Counted from the first letter of the stretch, positions 1 to 9,451 are shown. The stretch: DNA of 64,000 nt from Fibrobacter sp. UWR2 (GCF_002210285.1 NZ_MWQE01000001.1:973582-1037581), one strand, 5' to 3'. The notes: generated by a model not told the origin, from the letters alone. Program-made: numbers and translations.

Positions 1-1
1 A

Positions 2-1072
2 AAGGTGAAGGCTGCCGCAGATTCCGTGTCGGCGGGGCGTGTTGCCGCCGGTGCATCTCCGGTTGAGCCCACGTTTTTTGAAGTCCTTACGCTGGTAGCG
101 TTCCTCTACTATGCGGAACAAAAGATTGATGTCGCTGTGCTTGAGGCTGGCATGGGCGGCAGGCTCGACAGCACCGCTGTTGCCGGCGGCGAGATTGCCG
201 TCGTTACAAGCATCGGGCTCGAACACACTGAAGTCCTCGGGCCTACGGAATCGGCAATCCTCCGCGAGAAGATGGGCGTTGTCGGTGAATCGCGCGAACG
301 CGCCGCCGGGAAGCGCTTCGTTCTGGGCGGGCTTTCAAAGACGCTTCTCGACGAAGCGCTTGAGCATGCCGCCCAGCTCGGCTGTAAGTGTATCGTTCCC
401 GAAATCCGCGAAGACATTGTGCTCCCGAACCTCGGGCACCATTACATCGAAAATGCGAGCCTTTCGCTGGCGGCAGCCGCGCAGTTTATAGACGGCGCGC
501 AGTTTGCAACCGCCGCGCAGTTTAAATACGACGATGCCCTCGCGCTTAAGACTCTCGCGACCCGCTCGTGGGCGGGGCGCATGCAGGCGCTCATGGGCCC
601 AGACGGCAAGGCGCGTATCATTCTGGACGGGGCTCACAATTCGCATGCCGTTCGCCGCCTGGTGGAAACCTTGGACAAGTATTACCCGGGGAAAAAGTTC
701 CACTGCCTGTTCGGCGCCCTCAAGGACAAGGATGTAGGGGAGATGCTCAAGCTCATGGCGCCTCATGTCGCCTGCTGGCATATTACAAAGACGCCTTACC
801 CGCGCTTCCGTGAACTTGTTGACTTGCGTAGCGAAATGCAGGCGCTTGGCCTTCCGGTATCAAGCGAAGGCGAACTTTCCCGCAGTTATCTGGACCAGGT
901 GCTGGCTGCGCGCGACAGTTCGGCTGGCACAATGGACGGCAATGCAGATGCCCCGCTCCTGATAACGGGTAGCCTCTATATGCTTGGTGCCTGCATAGAA
1001 CTTCTGAAAGATGACTTTGCGGAACTGGAGTTTTTCCGCGGGCTCGAACCCACGACAAACGAACACCGCTGA
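2..1072 (+). CDS. folC: FolC, folylpolyglutamate / dihydrofolate synthase (5' truncated by window edge)
   Basis: Adds glutamate to (dihydro)folate with ATP in the cytoplasm. Visible family signatures are AVLEAGMGGRLDSTAV near residue 45, TSIGLEHTEVLG near residue 68 with the following EK of the Mur-ligase-like core, LDGAHNSHAVRRL near residue 210 and GALKDKDVGEML. The P-loop part expected at the N-terminus lies before base 1, so the true start is outside the window and the GTG at base 5 is only an in-frame codon. It converges on xseA with a 22-base gap. The Mur-ligase fold and the GAHN motif make the call safe; whether it also has dihydrofolate synthase activity cannot be read from the sequence. 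Confidence 0.93.
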   Translation, partial: KVKAAADSVSAGRVAAGASPVEPTFFEVLTLVAFLYYAEQKIDVAVLEAGMGGRLDSTAVAGGEIAVVTSIGLEHTEVLGPTESAILREKMGVVGESRERAAGKRFVLGGLSKTLLDEALEHAAQLGCKCIVPEIREDIVLPNLGHHYIENASLSLAAAAQFIDGAQFATAAQFKYDDALALKTLATRSWAGRMQALMGPDGKARIILDGAHNSHAVRRLVETLDKYYPGKKFHCLFGALKDKDVGEMLKLMAPHVACWHITKTPYPRFRELVDLRSEMQALGLPVSSEGELSRSYLDQVLAARDSSAGTMDGNADAPLLITGSLYMLGACIELLKDDFAELEFFRGLEPTTNEHR

Positions 1073-1094
1073 CCGGCGCAAAAATGCGTCACAT

Positions 1095-2393
1095 TTAGCG
1101 AACGACGGATTCTACGGTTCCGTCCTTGAACCTTGTGCGCAGGGTATCGCCGGACTTTAGCTGGGCAGCGTTCCTTACGAACTTTCCGCTTGCATCAAGC
1201 GTGAGCGTATAGCCCTTCGCAATGATGTTCTGCGGGTCTACGCCCTTGACCTTTGTCTCGATGAGTTCAAAACGCGTTTTCGCGAGGTCAAGAATCTTTC
1301 GCGACCCCTGCTTCAAGCCTTCCGCATTGCGGTCGACCCGTGCGAATTCATCGCGCAGTACGAACCGTGTGTCTTTCTGGAGGTTGGCGCGGATAAGGGC
1401 GTGCCTTGTCTTTTCGGCCTGGATGCGTGCGGAAACCTTTTGGCTTAGCCGTAGCCCTGCACTGTTCAGTTGCTGAGTGCAGTTGGCAAGCGTGAGCCTT
1501 GTGGCGTTTGCAATTTCCTTTGCGGTCTCTATAAGCTTGCTCCAGCTTTCCTGTGCAATTTCGACAATGCGCTTGGCACAGTCTGTGGGCGTAATGCAGT
1601 AGACTCCTGCTACCTCGTCGAGCAGGCTTCGGTCAATTTCGTGCCCGATGCCCGTGAACACCGGAATGGGGTAGTTCGCTACCGCACGGCAGAGCGCTTC
1701 GCTGTCAAAATAGTTCAGGTCCGTTTTCGCACCGCCCCCGCGCACAATGCACACGATGTCAATTTCGTCGTTGTCACGCAGGGTTTCAAGTGCATTGAGT
1801 ATGCTTGCTTCTGTAGAGTTCCCCTGCATGGTGGCAAATACGGGCACGACCCTGAACTTGAAGGGCGAAGCGTCGAGCCTTGTAGTAAAATCCTTGTAGG
1901 CCGCGGTGTTTTCGCCGGTAATGAGCCCTATGCACAATGGCATCAGGGGCAGGGGGAGCATCTTGTTCTTTTCGAGCAGGCCTTCGCTTGCAAGCCTTTT
2001 CAAGATGGCCATGCGCGTGAGGGCGAGTTCTCCGAGTGTATAGACCGGGTCGATGTCGAGGATCTTTGCCTGCAGTTTTCCGCTCGGGATATAGACTTCG
2101 GCCTTGATCTGGAAACAGACCTTGAGTTGCTCCTTGATGGCAAACGGCGTTGCCGCATTTTCAGTTTTTGCGCGGAGGGCTGCAAACTGGCCGGCGAAGC
2201 AGGTGAGGTCTACGGTCGCGATGGGCTTGACATTGCCTTCTTCGAAGTCCGCGATGCTGATGTAGACGACTTTGCCCTTTTCTATGAGGCGCGTGATTAC
2301 CCCGTGCACCCAAACTGCCGGCGTTTCGGCAAGCTTGTTCCGGATAGACGTCATGTATTGCATGACTGAGAATGTGCGAACGGGCTGGTCCAT
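1095..2393 (-). CDS. xseA: Exodeoxyribonuclease VII large subunit
   Basis: Large subunit of the XseA-XseB nuclease that degrades single-stranded DNA to oligonucleotides. The 432 residues match the usual length of about 400-460. An N-terminal OB fold (residues 1-110, VWVHGVITRLIEKGKVVYI) is followed by the catalytic domain with VRGGGAKTDLNYFDSEALCR and PVFTGIGHEIDRSLLDEVA (residues about 218-262), then a long helical region and the C-terminal IIAKGYTLTLD segment. No xseB follows within 22 bases because folC ends there on the other strand. The ATG at 2393 aligns with the usual N-terminus. Confidence 0.95.
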   Translation of the reverse strand: MDQPVRTFSVMQYMTSIRNKLAETPAVWVHGVITRLIEKGKVVYISIADFEEGNVKPIATVDLTCFAGQFAALRAKTENAATPFAIKEQLKVCFQIKAEVYIPSGKLQAKILDIDPVYTLGELALTRMAILKRLASEGLLEKNKMLPLPLMPLCIGLITGENTAAYKDFTTRLDASPFKFRVVPVFATMQGNSTEASILNALETLRDNDEIDIVCIVRGGGAKTDLNYFDSEALCRAVANYPIPVFTGIGHEIDRSLLDEVAGVYCITPTDCAKRIVEIAQESWSKLIETAKEIANATRLTLANCTQQLNSAGLRLSQKVSARIQAEKTRHALIRANLQKDTRFVLRDEFARVDRNAEGLKQGSRKILDLAKTRFELIETKVKGVDPQNIIAKGYTLTLDASGKFVRNAAQLKSGDTLRTRFKDGTVESVVR

Positions 2394-2536
2394 GGTGTAA
2401 AGAAGAATAGTAAAATTTGTGATAAGTTGAAAAAAGAAATTTCAGGAAAATCTTCCATTTGCGATGTAAATTCGCTTTTACAACAAAATGATGGGAGGGA
2501 TGGAGTAAATCTAAATTAATAGTTTATATTTATTAT
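2394..2536. other. AT-rich divergent intergenic region
   Basis: This separates xseA (minus) from the 2537 gene (plus). Its second half is almost pure A/T and marks the left edge of an AT-rich island running to about 7170. A TATATTTATTATATG stretch lies directly before the 2537 start, so the -10 element of that operon probably sits only a few bases from its start codon. No repeat or RNA structure was seen. Confidence 0.4.
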
Positions 2537-5500
2537 ATGAGAATTTATAATGAAGTAAAGAAATTTTTGATTTGTATTATAATAAGTGGTCTTTGTTTGG
2601 CAACTCAATCTTTTGCCATAATCGTTGAGTTTAAGGATGAGCAAATTAATAATTCTTCAATGCTGGCTCTTCGAATGAGAGTTGTTAATGAAAGCAGTGT
2701 TACGCATAAGAATGTAAAACTGCGCTATATTTTCTCGTATAATGTTGATAAACAAGTTGTTTTGGATTCTGGATATACGGCTGGAGCACATGTGACTCTT
2801 CAAATGGTGAATGATTCACTTGGATATATAGAAATTTCAATAGATTCGATTAATCAAGGCTATTTCCCAAATAGTTCTGGCTTTTATCAAGGACTTCACT
2901 ATTCAGATTGGAGCGAAATAGGGAAACAGAGTCATCCAAGTTATAAGGGGAAATATAGTTTTGTAGAAAATGAGAATATTCTAGTGTATGAACATGGCTC
3001 CTTGATTTATGGAAATGAAAATATTTTGCCTAAGCCTAGATTAAAATTAAAAATTATTGGTTTTCAGCCAGAAGGAAATGCTTGGCTGGAAATAAAAAAT
3101 TTTGAAAAGGATAAAATTTCTCTAGAGAATATAACGATTACAGGAAAAGATTCTGTGGAACATGCGCTGGGATTTGTTTCTCTAGATTCTATGGGTATTC
3201 TTCGTATTTGTAAAAATGATTCTGCGTGTTATGGTGCTGACAATAAAATTATTTTGCCTGATTTTGCGTGGGGGCGCATTGGTGAGGCTTTGTTGAAAAA
3301 AGATTCGATTTTGCTTTCGTATGTGCCTTGGGGTGATGAGGGCGAGTTTGCAGAAAAGGCTGTTGCTGCCGGGATTTGGAAAAATGTTGAGGATTTTTTT
3401 CCGTCATCTATGTGGGTGGAATTTTATCCAGTAGAGTATAAAAAAAATGTATTCTTTCGTATATGTGAAAATTCGAGCGGAAAACAAACTAATGATTGGT
3501 TTAGCTTTACAGATAGAGACAAGCCTATTTCGAATCAAAAAATTCCATTACCAATAAAATTATCAATGAATAAACCTCAAAATTACAGATTGACAGAGAA
3601 TGATTCGGCAAAATTTGAGTGGTTGCCTGTAGAGCGTGCTTCTAAATATAGAATTGTTATACGAGATTCTGAGAAACAAATCATCTATGAAGAGGAAACG
3701 GAAAAAACGTCTGTTAAGGTGTCTTTGTCGGATGGAAACTATTCTTGGCTTGTATATTGTGGAGAGTATATAGATGGGGATGGAGATATTCTAATAAATG
3801 GAAGAGATGATGGATTTGTTGATGAACAGAATATGTTGTTGCTTTCTAAAAATATAGATTTAAATACATGGGGGGCTTTGGCTATTGATACGATAAAGGG
3901 ATATAAGGATTCAAAATTTCTTTTCTTGGGGTATGGTCAAGATGCTCTTGAGTATAAGTGGGATGCCATTCATGCAGATATGCCAGAAGCAAGCAATGCT
4001 TATCGATGTTGGCTAGTTGCTGCACAAATAATGAATCATGTTTATGGAGGCAATGTTACTCAAGATGAAATATTGTTTGCGACTCGTTTTAATAATGATG
4101 AACCTCTTGTTTCTCCTTTTTTCCCCATAGGAGCAGATTCTGTAGATAGATTAAAAGCCCTTAGATTTGCGTTACAGACGGACAGCATAACTCAGTATGG
4201 GGGAACCCCGTCATATAGTATTGTAAAAAAAGAGATAGATCAAGGTCGGCCTATATATGTTTCGTCTGTTTATTGGTCTGGTAGCGATTCTAAATATAAG
4301 GATCATGCGATGGTTATTTATGGGTATGTTGGAAAATCAGATAATTATGCTTTTTTATATGCATTCGGTAATAATTATGGCTTTTTAACAAATTCTGTGG
4401 GGAAAACGGATTCGATTTCAGAATATCTTTTGGTAAAAGCAACAAAAGGCTCCGTTGCAATGCATGATTCTAGATTGGATATGGATTCTGATGGTGATGG
4501 TATTACGGATTTTGATGAAATTGAAAGATTTGGTACAAATCCTTATAGCATTGATTCGGATGGGGATGGAATGGATGATAAAAAGGAAATTTTTGACTAC
4601 ACTATCAAATCCAAATATGATAAAAAAATAGATATGACGTTCCCTGATCGTGCACAGACTGTTATGTCTAAAATCGCAAAAAAATCAAATGAAGATGGTG
4701 ATGAATTTCGGAAAGAATCTGATAATGATGACAATGGTGATGGAATTAATGATGGCTTAGAAGGAAACGTGAATTTTCAAATAGATAATATGGATGTCCC
4801 ATTAGATTACACTCTTTTTGCAAGAAGTCATCTTGTGTTAAATGATGGTGTTAAATGCTTTGATTTAGACGTCAAAAATAATATATTATGTCGAGTTGGA
4901 GTTGGGGGGGGGAATAATTTTTCATATAACTCGCAACAAACATTCTTTTTGATGGGAGTCAATTCGCGTATAGGTAATGCTGATGTTCGACTTCCTATTC
5001 TTGAGTCTGGACGGGCATTCTTGCGTAATTCTGCAATTATTCAAGGCGACTTGAATTTGCATATTCTTACTGCGGGAACGCAACCACATACTGTAGCTGA
5101 ACTCGGTCAGGACGAACCATATTTGGTAAGGCAAAGTAATGTGTTGATTGGTGGAAATATTAATTTAAAATATTACGAATATTATGGAAGTAACGATGAC
5201 TGGAAAGGAAATTACCAGTGCAATTTGTCGAAATTTTATGATGTGCCCAATATGGGAAACAAGAGTGTTGATGGAGGTTCTTTCTTATTGACAAACGGTG
5301 CTTCGTATAGTTCATTGAAGATTCAAGGTAATTCAAGGTTGATAATTCCTCCAGGGGAGTTTTACATTGATTCCCTCTTGCAAATAGAATCGGGAACAAG
5401 AATAGAATTCTTGAATCCTGGAGAATCTTCAATTATTCATTTGAATGGCAAATTAATTTGGCGCCCACAAAATGATATTTCCTTGTCGGATGCCGCTTAT

Positions 5501-5743
5501 TGGACAAATGTAGCAAGAGGCTTTAAATTGATTCAGCATTCTTCGGAATACATGCTTATTGAAGGTTTTTTTGGTGGAACGATTTATGCTCCGTTATCAG
5601 AGTTGATATTGGGACAGGTTAATAAAAAAATTTATGGAAGATTCCTTGCGAAGGATATTACAGTTCATCAATATGCAGAAGTATTTCGTGTGGATTATGA
5701 TCCTATTTCGGAACAATCGTATGCAATAAGGAGTCTAAAATGA
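2537..5743 (+). CDS. Secreted modular protein: CBM3-like module, papain-like cysteine peptidase, TSP3 repeats
   Basis: 1068 residues with a signal peptide (about 1-27). Modules in order: residues about 28-160 read like a family 3 cellulose-binding module (VKLRYIF, then HYSDWSEIG and YEHGSLIYG); about 165-345 is lamin-tail-like beta (AWLEIKNFEKD); about 350-410 is fibronectin-III-like; about 470-640 is papain-like with Cys491 in NAYRCWLVAAQ, His590 in KDHAMVIYGY and Asn612/613 in FGNNYG, a plausible triad; about 650-735 has DSDGDG calcium-binding thrombospondin type 3 repeats; the rest is beta-rich and unassigned. The AT-rich codon use differs sharply from flanking genes. It overlaps the next gene by ATGA. 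Role inferred: a cell-surface or secreted peptidase held on cellulose. The modules are read by eye and the CBM3 call is the least certain. Confidence 0.6.
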   Translation: MRIYNEVKKFLICIIISGLCLATQSFAIIVEFKDEQINNSSMLALRMRVVNESSVTHKNVKLRYIFSYNVDKQVVLDSGYTAGAHVTLQMVNDSLGYIEISIDSINQGYFPNSSGFYQGLHYSDWSEIGKQSHPSYKGKYSFVENENILVYEHGSLIYGNENILPKPRLKLKIIGFQPEGNAWLEIKNFEKDKISLENITITGKDSVEHALGFVSLDSMGILRICKNDSACYGADNKIILPDFAWGRIGEALLKKDSILLSYVPWGDEGEFAEKAVAAGIWKNVEDFFPSSMWVEFYPVEYKKNVFFRICENSSGKQTNDWFSFTDRDKPISNQKIPLPIKLSMNKPQNYRLTENDSAKFEWLPVERASKYRIVIRDSEKQIIYEEETEKTSVKVSLSDGNYSWLVYCGEYIDGDGDILINGRDDGFVDEQNMLLLSKNIDLNTWGALAIDTIKGYKDSKFLFLGYGQDALEYKWDAIHADMPEASNAYRCWLVAAQIMNHVYGGNVTQDEILFATRFNNDEPLVSPFFPIGADSVDRLKALRFALQTDSITQYGGTPSYSIVKKEIDQGRPIYVSSVYWSGSDSKYKDHAMVIYGYVGKSDNYAFLYAFGNNYGFLTNSVGKTDSISEYLLVKATKGSVAMHDSRLDMDSDGDGITDFDEIERFGTNPYSIDSDGDGMDDKKEIFDYTIKSKYDKKIDMTFPDRAQTVMSKIAKKSNEDGDEFRKESDNDDNGDGINDGLEGNVNFQIDNMDVPLDYTLFARSHLVLNDGVKCFDLDVKNNILCRVGVGGGNNFSYNSQQTFFLMGVNSRIGNADVRLPILESGRAFLRNSAIIQGDLNLHILTAGTQPHTVAELGQDEPYLVRQSNVLIGGNINLKYYEYYGSNDDWKGNYQCNLSKFYDVPNMGNKSVDGGSFLLTNGASYSSLKIQGNSRLIIPPGEFYIDSLLQIESGTRIEFLNPGESSIIHLNGKLIWRPQNDISLSDAAYWTNVARGFKLIQHSSEYMLIEGFFGGTIYAPLSELILGQVNKKIYGRFLAKDITVHQYAEVFRVDYDPISEQSYAIRSLK

Positions 5744-7092
5744 AAAAATGTTTAGCATTGCTTTTGTCTTTATTCTCGTTATGTTTGGCTGAACAAAAGT
5801 CAATCTTTGTGCAAGTGCCTCCAATGCGAAACTGGATTGCCGATGCTCCAGTTATAATTGATAATGAAGATGGAATTGCTCGTCAGATGCAAGATGCTGG
5901 TGGTAATGGCTGGTATAGTTATTCGTGGAGTATAGAGAATATTCCAGATGAATTTTTTATTTATTCTGCCATAGATAAATTATTTCAACATCCCATCGGA
6001 GTGCGTAGTTATGATAGCGACGGTGAACAGGTCCCAATTATGTTTAAGTCGCTTGTAGAATCCTTTCCTGAAAATGATTCTTTTTGGTATATACTTGATA
6101 GTGCATGTTGGAATGATAAAAATGATGGCGGTCTTTATACCATTGATATGCGTGGGAGAGAAGTGTGCTATGGAAACGATTATCTTGCTGATGGTTCTAC
6201 GGTTTTGTATGTTCTTGTTCCTGATTATAAGGAATGGATTGATGAAACTCCTGTTGTAGTTGATTCTGCAAATCACGATTATCGAAAGGTTATGTTTCCA
6301 GATAAGGATAGCTATGCAGGATGGTTTTATTACAAATGGGAAGATGATGAATGGGTTCCTGAGAACCTGCTTATTTATGCCCAAAGTGATAGTTTGCTGG
6401 AACGCCCAATAGGCTTGAATGGGTTTGCTTATGGAGAGACTGTATTGCAGTCGCTCTCGCTTGGCTGGAGAACGCTGTACTTTTATCCAGATATGAATTA
6501 TGAGTGTGAACCGCAGTGCTGTGGTGAACGTGAAATAAAGCGAATCTCTAGATATGATATAAGAAATTATTGTTCGTTACAGTGGCACTGCTTGAAAGAC
6601 GATTTTAAACCTTCCTATTACTTCTATTTTGAACCATCTGCGGTTGTTTTTTCTGTCTATGATAGAAATGATTCGCTTGTTGTGCCGGAACACCAATCGG
6701 TTGATTCTACAGAAATTGTGTATACAGACGGAAAAACAGTGGTTCTTGGAAATAAAATTCCATTGGCTGATGGTGATTATGTTTTAAAGTATTCCTTTTA
6801 TCGTTATGGAACAGTTGTTGATGGACGGTTTAAATTTGCTGTGAAGAATGGCGAAAGAGTTGACCAGTCCGGAGTTTATGCAACGAGGAATATATCGCAA
6901 TCCAATGTTCTGGTGTCTGGACGGAAGTTGCTTATTTCCGATAAAAATCATGACGAATATGCTGTTTTTAATCCGATGGGAACAATTATTGCTCGCGGGA
7001 TGACTGAGGGGACTGTTTCTATACCGCTATTTGCTTCAGGATTGTATTTGGTCAGGATTGGTGGAGAAATTAGACGGATATTTGTGAAATGA
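5740..7092 (+). CDS. Secreted protein with two tandem repeats and a sorting-type C-terminus
   Basis: 450 residues. The signal peptide is MKKCLALLLSLFSLCLA. Two consecutive repeats of about 100 residues are visible: the first from FVQVPPMRNWIADAPVIID to HPIGVRSY, the second from YVLVPDYKEWIDETPVVVD to RPIGLNGF. A beta-rich middle follows, and the tail (YAVFNPMGTIIARG, ASGLYLVRIGGEIRRIFVK) looks like the C-terminal sorting domains of type IX secretion substrates. Its start codon overlaps the stop of the peptidase gene, so the two are co-translated. It is AT-rich like its partner. The repeats recall the N-terminal KVPxxW-type modules of Fibrobacter surface proteins, but I do not recognise the function. 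Confidence 0.6.
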   Translation: MKKCLALLLSLFSLCLAEQKSIFVQVPPMRNWIADAPVIIDNEDGIARQMQDAGGNGWYSYSWSIENIPDEFFIYSAIDKLFQHPIGVRSYDSDGEQVPIMFKSLVESFPENDSFWYILDSACWNDKNDGGLYTIDMRGREVCYGNDYLADGSTVLYVLVPDYKEWIDETPVVVDSANHDYRKVMFPDKDSYAGWFYYKWEDDEWVPENLLIYAQSDSLLERPIGLNGFAYGETVLQSLSLGWRTLYFYPDMNYECEPQCCGEREIKRISRYDIRNYCSLQWHCLKDDFKPSYYFYFEPSAVVFSVYDRNDSLVVPEHQSVDSTEIVYTDGKTVVLGNKIPLADGDYVLKYSFYRYGTVVDGRFKFAVKNGERVDQSGVYATRNISQSNVLVSGRKLLISDKNHDEYAVFNPMGTIIARGMTEGTVSIPLFASGLYLVRIGGEIRRIFVK

Positions 7093-7170
7093 TTCCCAGG
7101 ATTATTAAATAATTTACGAATAGTACTGATCTGTTTTACATATTTTGTATAGATTATATAGGAAATTGTC

Positions 7171-7774
7171 ATGGATCGCTTATTTTTTGTTGCCTTGACC
7201 TGTGCCACAATGCTTGTTGTCTGTGGTGATAATAGTAACAACCCTGCTTCGGGCGGGGAAGATTCTCCGTCTACACCGTTTGGGGGCTCGTCCCGCTATG
7301 GGACCATGATGGGATGCGCGTGATGGTCAGACCCATAAGACTATTCAGAATGACGACCAGATCTGGATGGCCGAAAACCTCAGGTACGAAGTTCCTACTG
7401 GGAACAGTGCGTTCTATGAGAATAATCCCAATTCGAAGTACGGGCGTCTATACACTTGGGCTGGTGCCGTAGGCAAAACAAATGATGAATGCGGTTTCGG
7501 GCACCTTTGCGAACTTTCTGGTAGGGTGCAGGGCGCATGCCCCACGGGTTGGCACCTTCCTTCGAGGGAAGAACTCGAGATGCTTGTCGCTGCGGTCGGT
7601 GATACTTCCGATGCGGGCACTAAGCTCAAGTCCAAGAGTGGGTGGGACTCCGAAGGCAATGGAACCGATGAATTTGGGTTCTCCATGGTCCCGGCGGGCT
7701 ATATCGGGCTTGACGAAACGGATATTCCATCCGCTGCGTTAAAGATGAGTAAAATTTTTATTACTTGTTTTTGA
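7171..7774 (+). pseudogene. Broken paralogous-domain (TIGR02145) lipoprotein
   Basis: An ATG at 7171 opens a lipoprotein signal peptide (LVVCGDNSNN) that runs into TGA at 7321 after 50 codons. The domain itself (DARDGQTHKT, WMAENLRY, GRLYTWAGA, CPTGWHLPSREELE) continues in the +1 frame from about 7316 to 7774, so a frameshift lies in about 7260-7315. The domain also stops early at KMSKIFITCF, missing the usual FWSST and SVRCIKD end. Two independent lesions make this a decayed copy rather than a sequencing slip. Confidence 0.75.
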
Positions 7775-7821
7775 TAAATTATTAAAAAAGAGCGTAAGAA
7801 AAGTATTTACTTATATGTGAT

Positions 7822-7843
7822 GGCCTGTTCGCAGGCCTCTTTG
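7822..7843 (+). terminator. Hairpin with UUCG loop
   Basis: A six-base stem, GGCCTG pairing with CAGGCC, is closed by a TTCG tetraloop and followed by a short T-rich run. It lies between the broken lipoprotein and the next operon and is probably the terminator of the former. Confidence 0.55.
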
Positions 7844-7844
7844 T

Positions 7845-7850
7845 TATATT
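7845..7850 (+). promoter_or_regulatory. -10 element TATATT
   Basis: TATATT lies 36 bases before the lipoprotein start at 7887. The same hexamer recurs at a similar place before many genes in the window. Confidence 0.45.
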
Positions 7851-7886
7851 TATTCACGATTGGTTTAACCTTATAAGGAGTATTCG

Positions 7887-8282
7887 ATGAAATACAGAAT
7901 TTTTGCAGCGGGCCTAGCCGTTACGGCGCTCGCATTCCTGTCCGGCTGTGCTGGTAGCGTAAACGCCTCCAAGTCGATTGAATTTGCCGACGCCAACAAG
8001 ACTATTGCCGAAGAGGTGAAGGCTGACGCCTCCCAGATGGAATCGGCTAACGCAAAGCTTGATTCTGCAAAGGCCTTGCAGGCCGATGGCGAAGAAGAGG
8101 AAGCTGCCGCCCTCGCTGAACAGAGCACCCTTGAATACAGGCTTGCTGTTGCAAACGCTGAACGCGATGCCGCCAAGAAGGAAGACGAACGTGTCGAAAA
8201 GGAACTTCGTGGTGATGTCGAAAGAAAACTCATTTACCAGAGCATCCTTGATAAGGAAGTTAAGAATGGAGGGGCCAAGTAA
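7887..8282 (+). CDS. DUF4398-like lipoprotein
   Basis: 131 residues. A lipoprotein signal with lipobox LSGC (Cys21) predicts a lipid anchor, probably at the outer membrane. The rest is an Ala/Glu/Lys-rich helical, coiled-coil-like chain typical of short DUF4398 proteins, which are often encoded with or fused to OmpA-like domains. The start at 7887 has an AAGGAG Shine-Dalgarno site 6 bases upstream. The stop TAA shares one base with the next ATG at 8282, so the two genes are translationally coupled. Likely role is envelope organisation with its OmpA partner; this is inferred from context. Confidence 0.7.
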   Translation: MKYRIFAAGLAVTALAFLSGCAGSVNASKSIEFADANKTIAEEVKADASQMESANAKLDSAKALQADGEEEEAAALAEQSTLEYRLAVANAERDAAKKEDERVEKELRGDVERKLIYQSILDKEVKNGGAK

Positions 8283-9451
8283 TGAAGATGAAGAATTTGT
8301 TTGCCATTAGCGCATTTGCCGCTTCTTTCTGCTTTGCTGCAGAAGAGACTGCCCCGGCTGCCGAGGCCGCCGAAGTTGCTGAACCGAGTGCTGTTGAGAC
8401 CTGCAAGGCCTCGATCGATGCCGCCTCCAAGGACATTCCTGCGAACGCCATTGCGGCAAAGTATTCCCTTGCCGCTGCCAAGGCGACTCTTGCCGATTTG
8501 GATGCCGCCAATAACGACGATCCGGAATCTGAAAAGACCGCGGCCCTTGCCGCCAAGTGCGATATCTATGCAAAGATTATTGCTGCTCAGGTTGAAACCC
8601 AGAAGCTGCGCAACCATACCGCCGAGAACTGGGAAAAGCGTGCCGCCACGGCCCGCTCCATCGAAGCTATCCAGGAACAGATTGGCCAGGCCCGTAGCGG
8701 TAAGGTGAACGACCTCGAAGCCGAAAAGGCCAAGATGAAGGACCAGGAAGCCCGCCTCCAGGCCGAAATGCAGCAGAATCAGGAAAAGTTCCAGGCTGAA
8801 GCTGCCGCCAAGGAAGCCGCCCTCAAGGCTGCCAACGAACGCGAAGCCAACCTCCAGAAGCAGCAGGCCGACTTGCAGAAGCAACAGGCTGACCTGCAGA
8901 AGCAGCTCGAGGCCGAAAAGAAGGCCCTCGCTGAGGAACGCGCCAAGGCCGAAGCCCGCCAGGCCGAAGCCATGAACAAGCTGAACGAACTCCAGTCCAA
9001 GCTCATCCAGGTGACGAAGGACGCCCGCGGTATTATCCTGTCCATGTCCGACATCCTGTTCGACGTGAACAAGGCTTCCCTCAAGGCCGACCTCAAGACG
9101 AGCCTTGCTAAGGTTGCCGGTATCCTTTCTGTGTACCAGCAGTTCAACGTCTCCATCGAAGGTAACACCGACAACACGGGTTCCGAAGAGCACAACATGA
9201 AGCTCTCGCAGCAGCGTGCCGACAACGTGATGAAGTTCCTCGTGGACCAGGGAATTGACGCTAGCCGCCTTACCGCCAAGGGTCTCGGCATGAGCATGCC
9301 GATTGCCGACAACAAGACGAAGGAAGGCCGCCAGAAGAACCGCCGCGTGGACCTCGTCATTCAGGACAAGGCCCTGCAGCAGAACGCCGAACCGGCAGCA
9401 GCACCTGCTGAACCGGCCGCCGCTCCGGCAGCAGCTCCTGAGGCTAAGTAA
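8282..9451 (+). CDS. OmpA/MotB-family peptidoglycan-binding envelope protein with coiled coil
   Basis: 389 residues. The signal peptide ends near residue 20 (ASFCFA). Residues about 35-130 are helical and DUF4398-like, about 140-240 form a long Gln/Glu/Lys/Ala coiled coil with QKQQADLQ repeats, and about 255-362 are an OmpA-like domain (LFDVNKASLKADLKTSLAKV, EGNTDNTGSEEHNMKLSQQR, KNRRVDLVI) that should bind peptidoglycan through its conserved Asp/Arg. The tail is Ala/Pro/Glu-rich. Encoded with the preceding lipoprotein, it would bridge outer membrane and cell wall across the periplasm. Confidence 0.88.
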   Translation: MKMKNLFAISAFAASFCFAAEETAPAAEAAEVAEPSAVETCKASIDAASKDIPANAIAAKYSLAAAKATLADLDAANNDDPESEKTAALAAKCDIYAKIIAAQVETQKLRNHTAENWEKRAATARSIEAIQEQIGQARSGKVNDLEAEKAKMKDQEARLQAEMQQNQEKFQAEAAAKEAALKAANEREANLQKQQADLQKQQADLQKQLEAEKKALAEERAKAEARQAEAMNKLNELQSKLIQVTKDARGIILSMSDILFDVNKASLKADLKTSLAKVAGILSVYQQFNVSIEGNTDNTGSEEHNMKLSQQRADNVMKFLVDQGIDASRLTAKGLGMSMPIADNKTKEGRQKNRRVDLVIQDKALQQNAEPAAAPAEPAAAPAAAPEAK

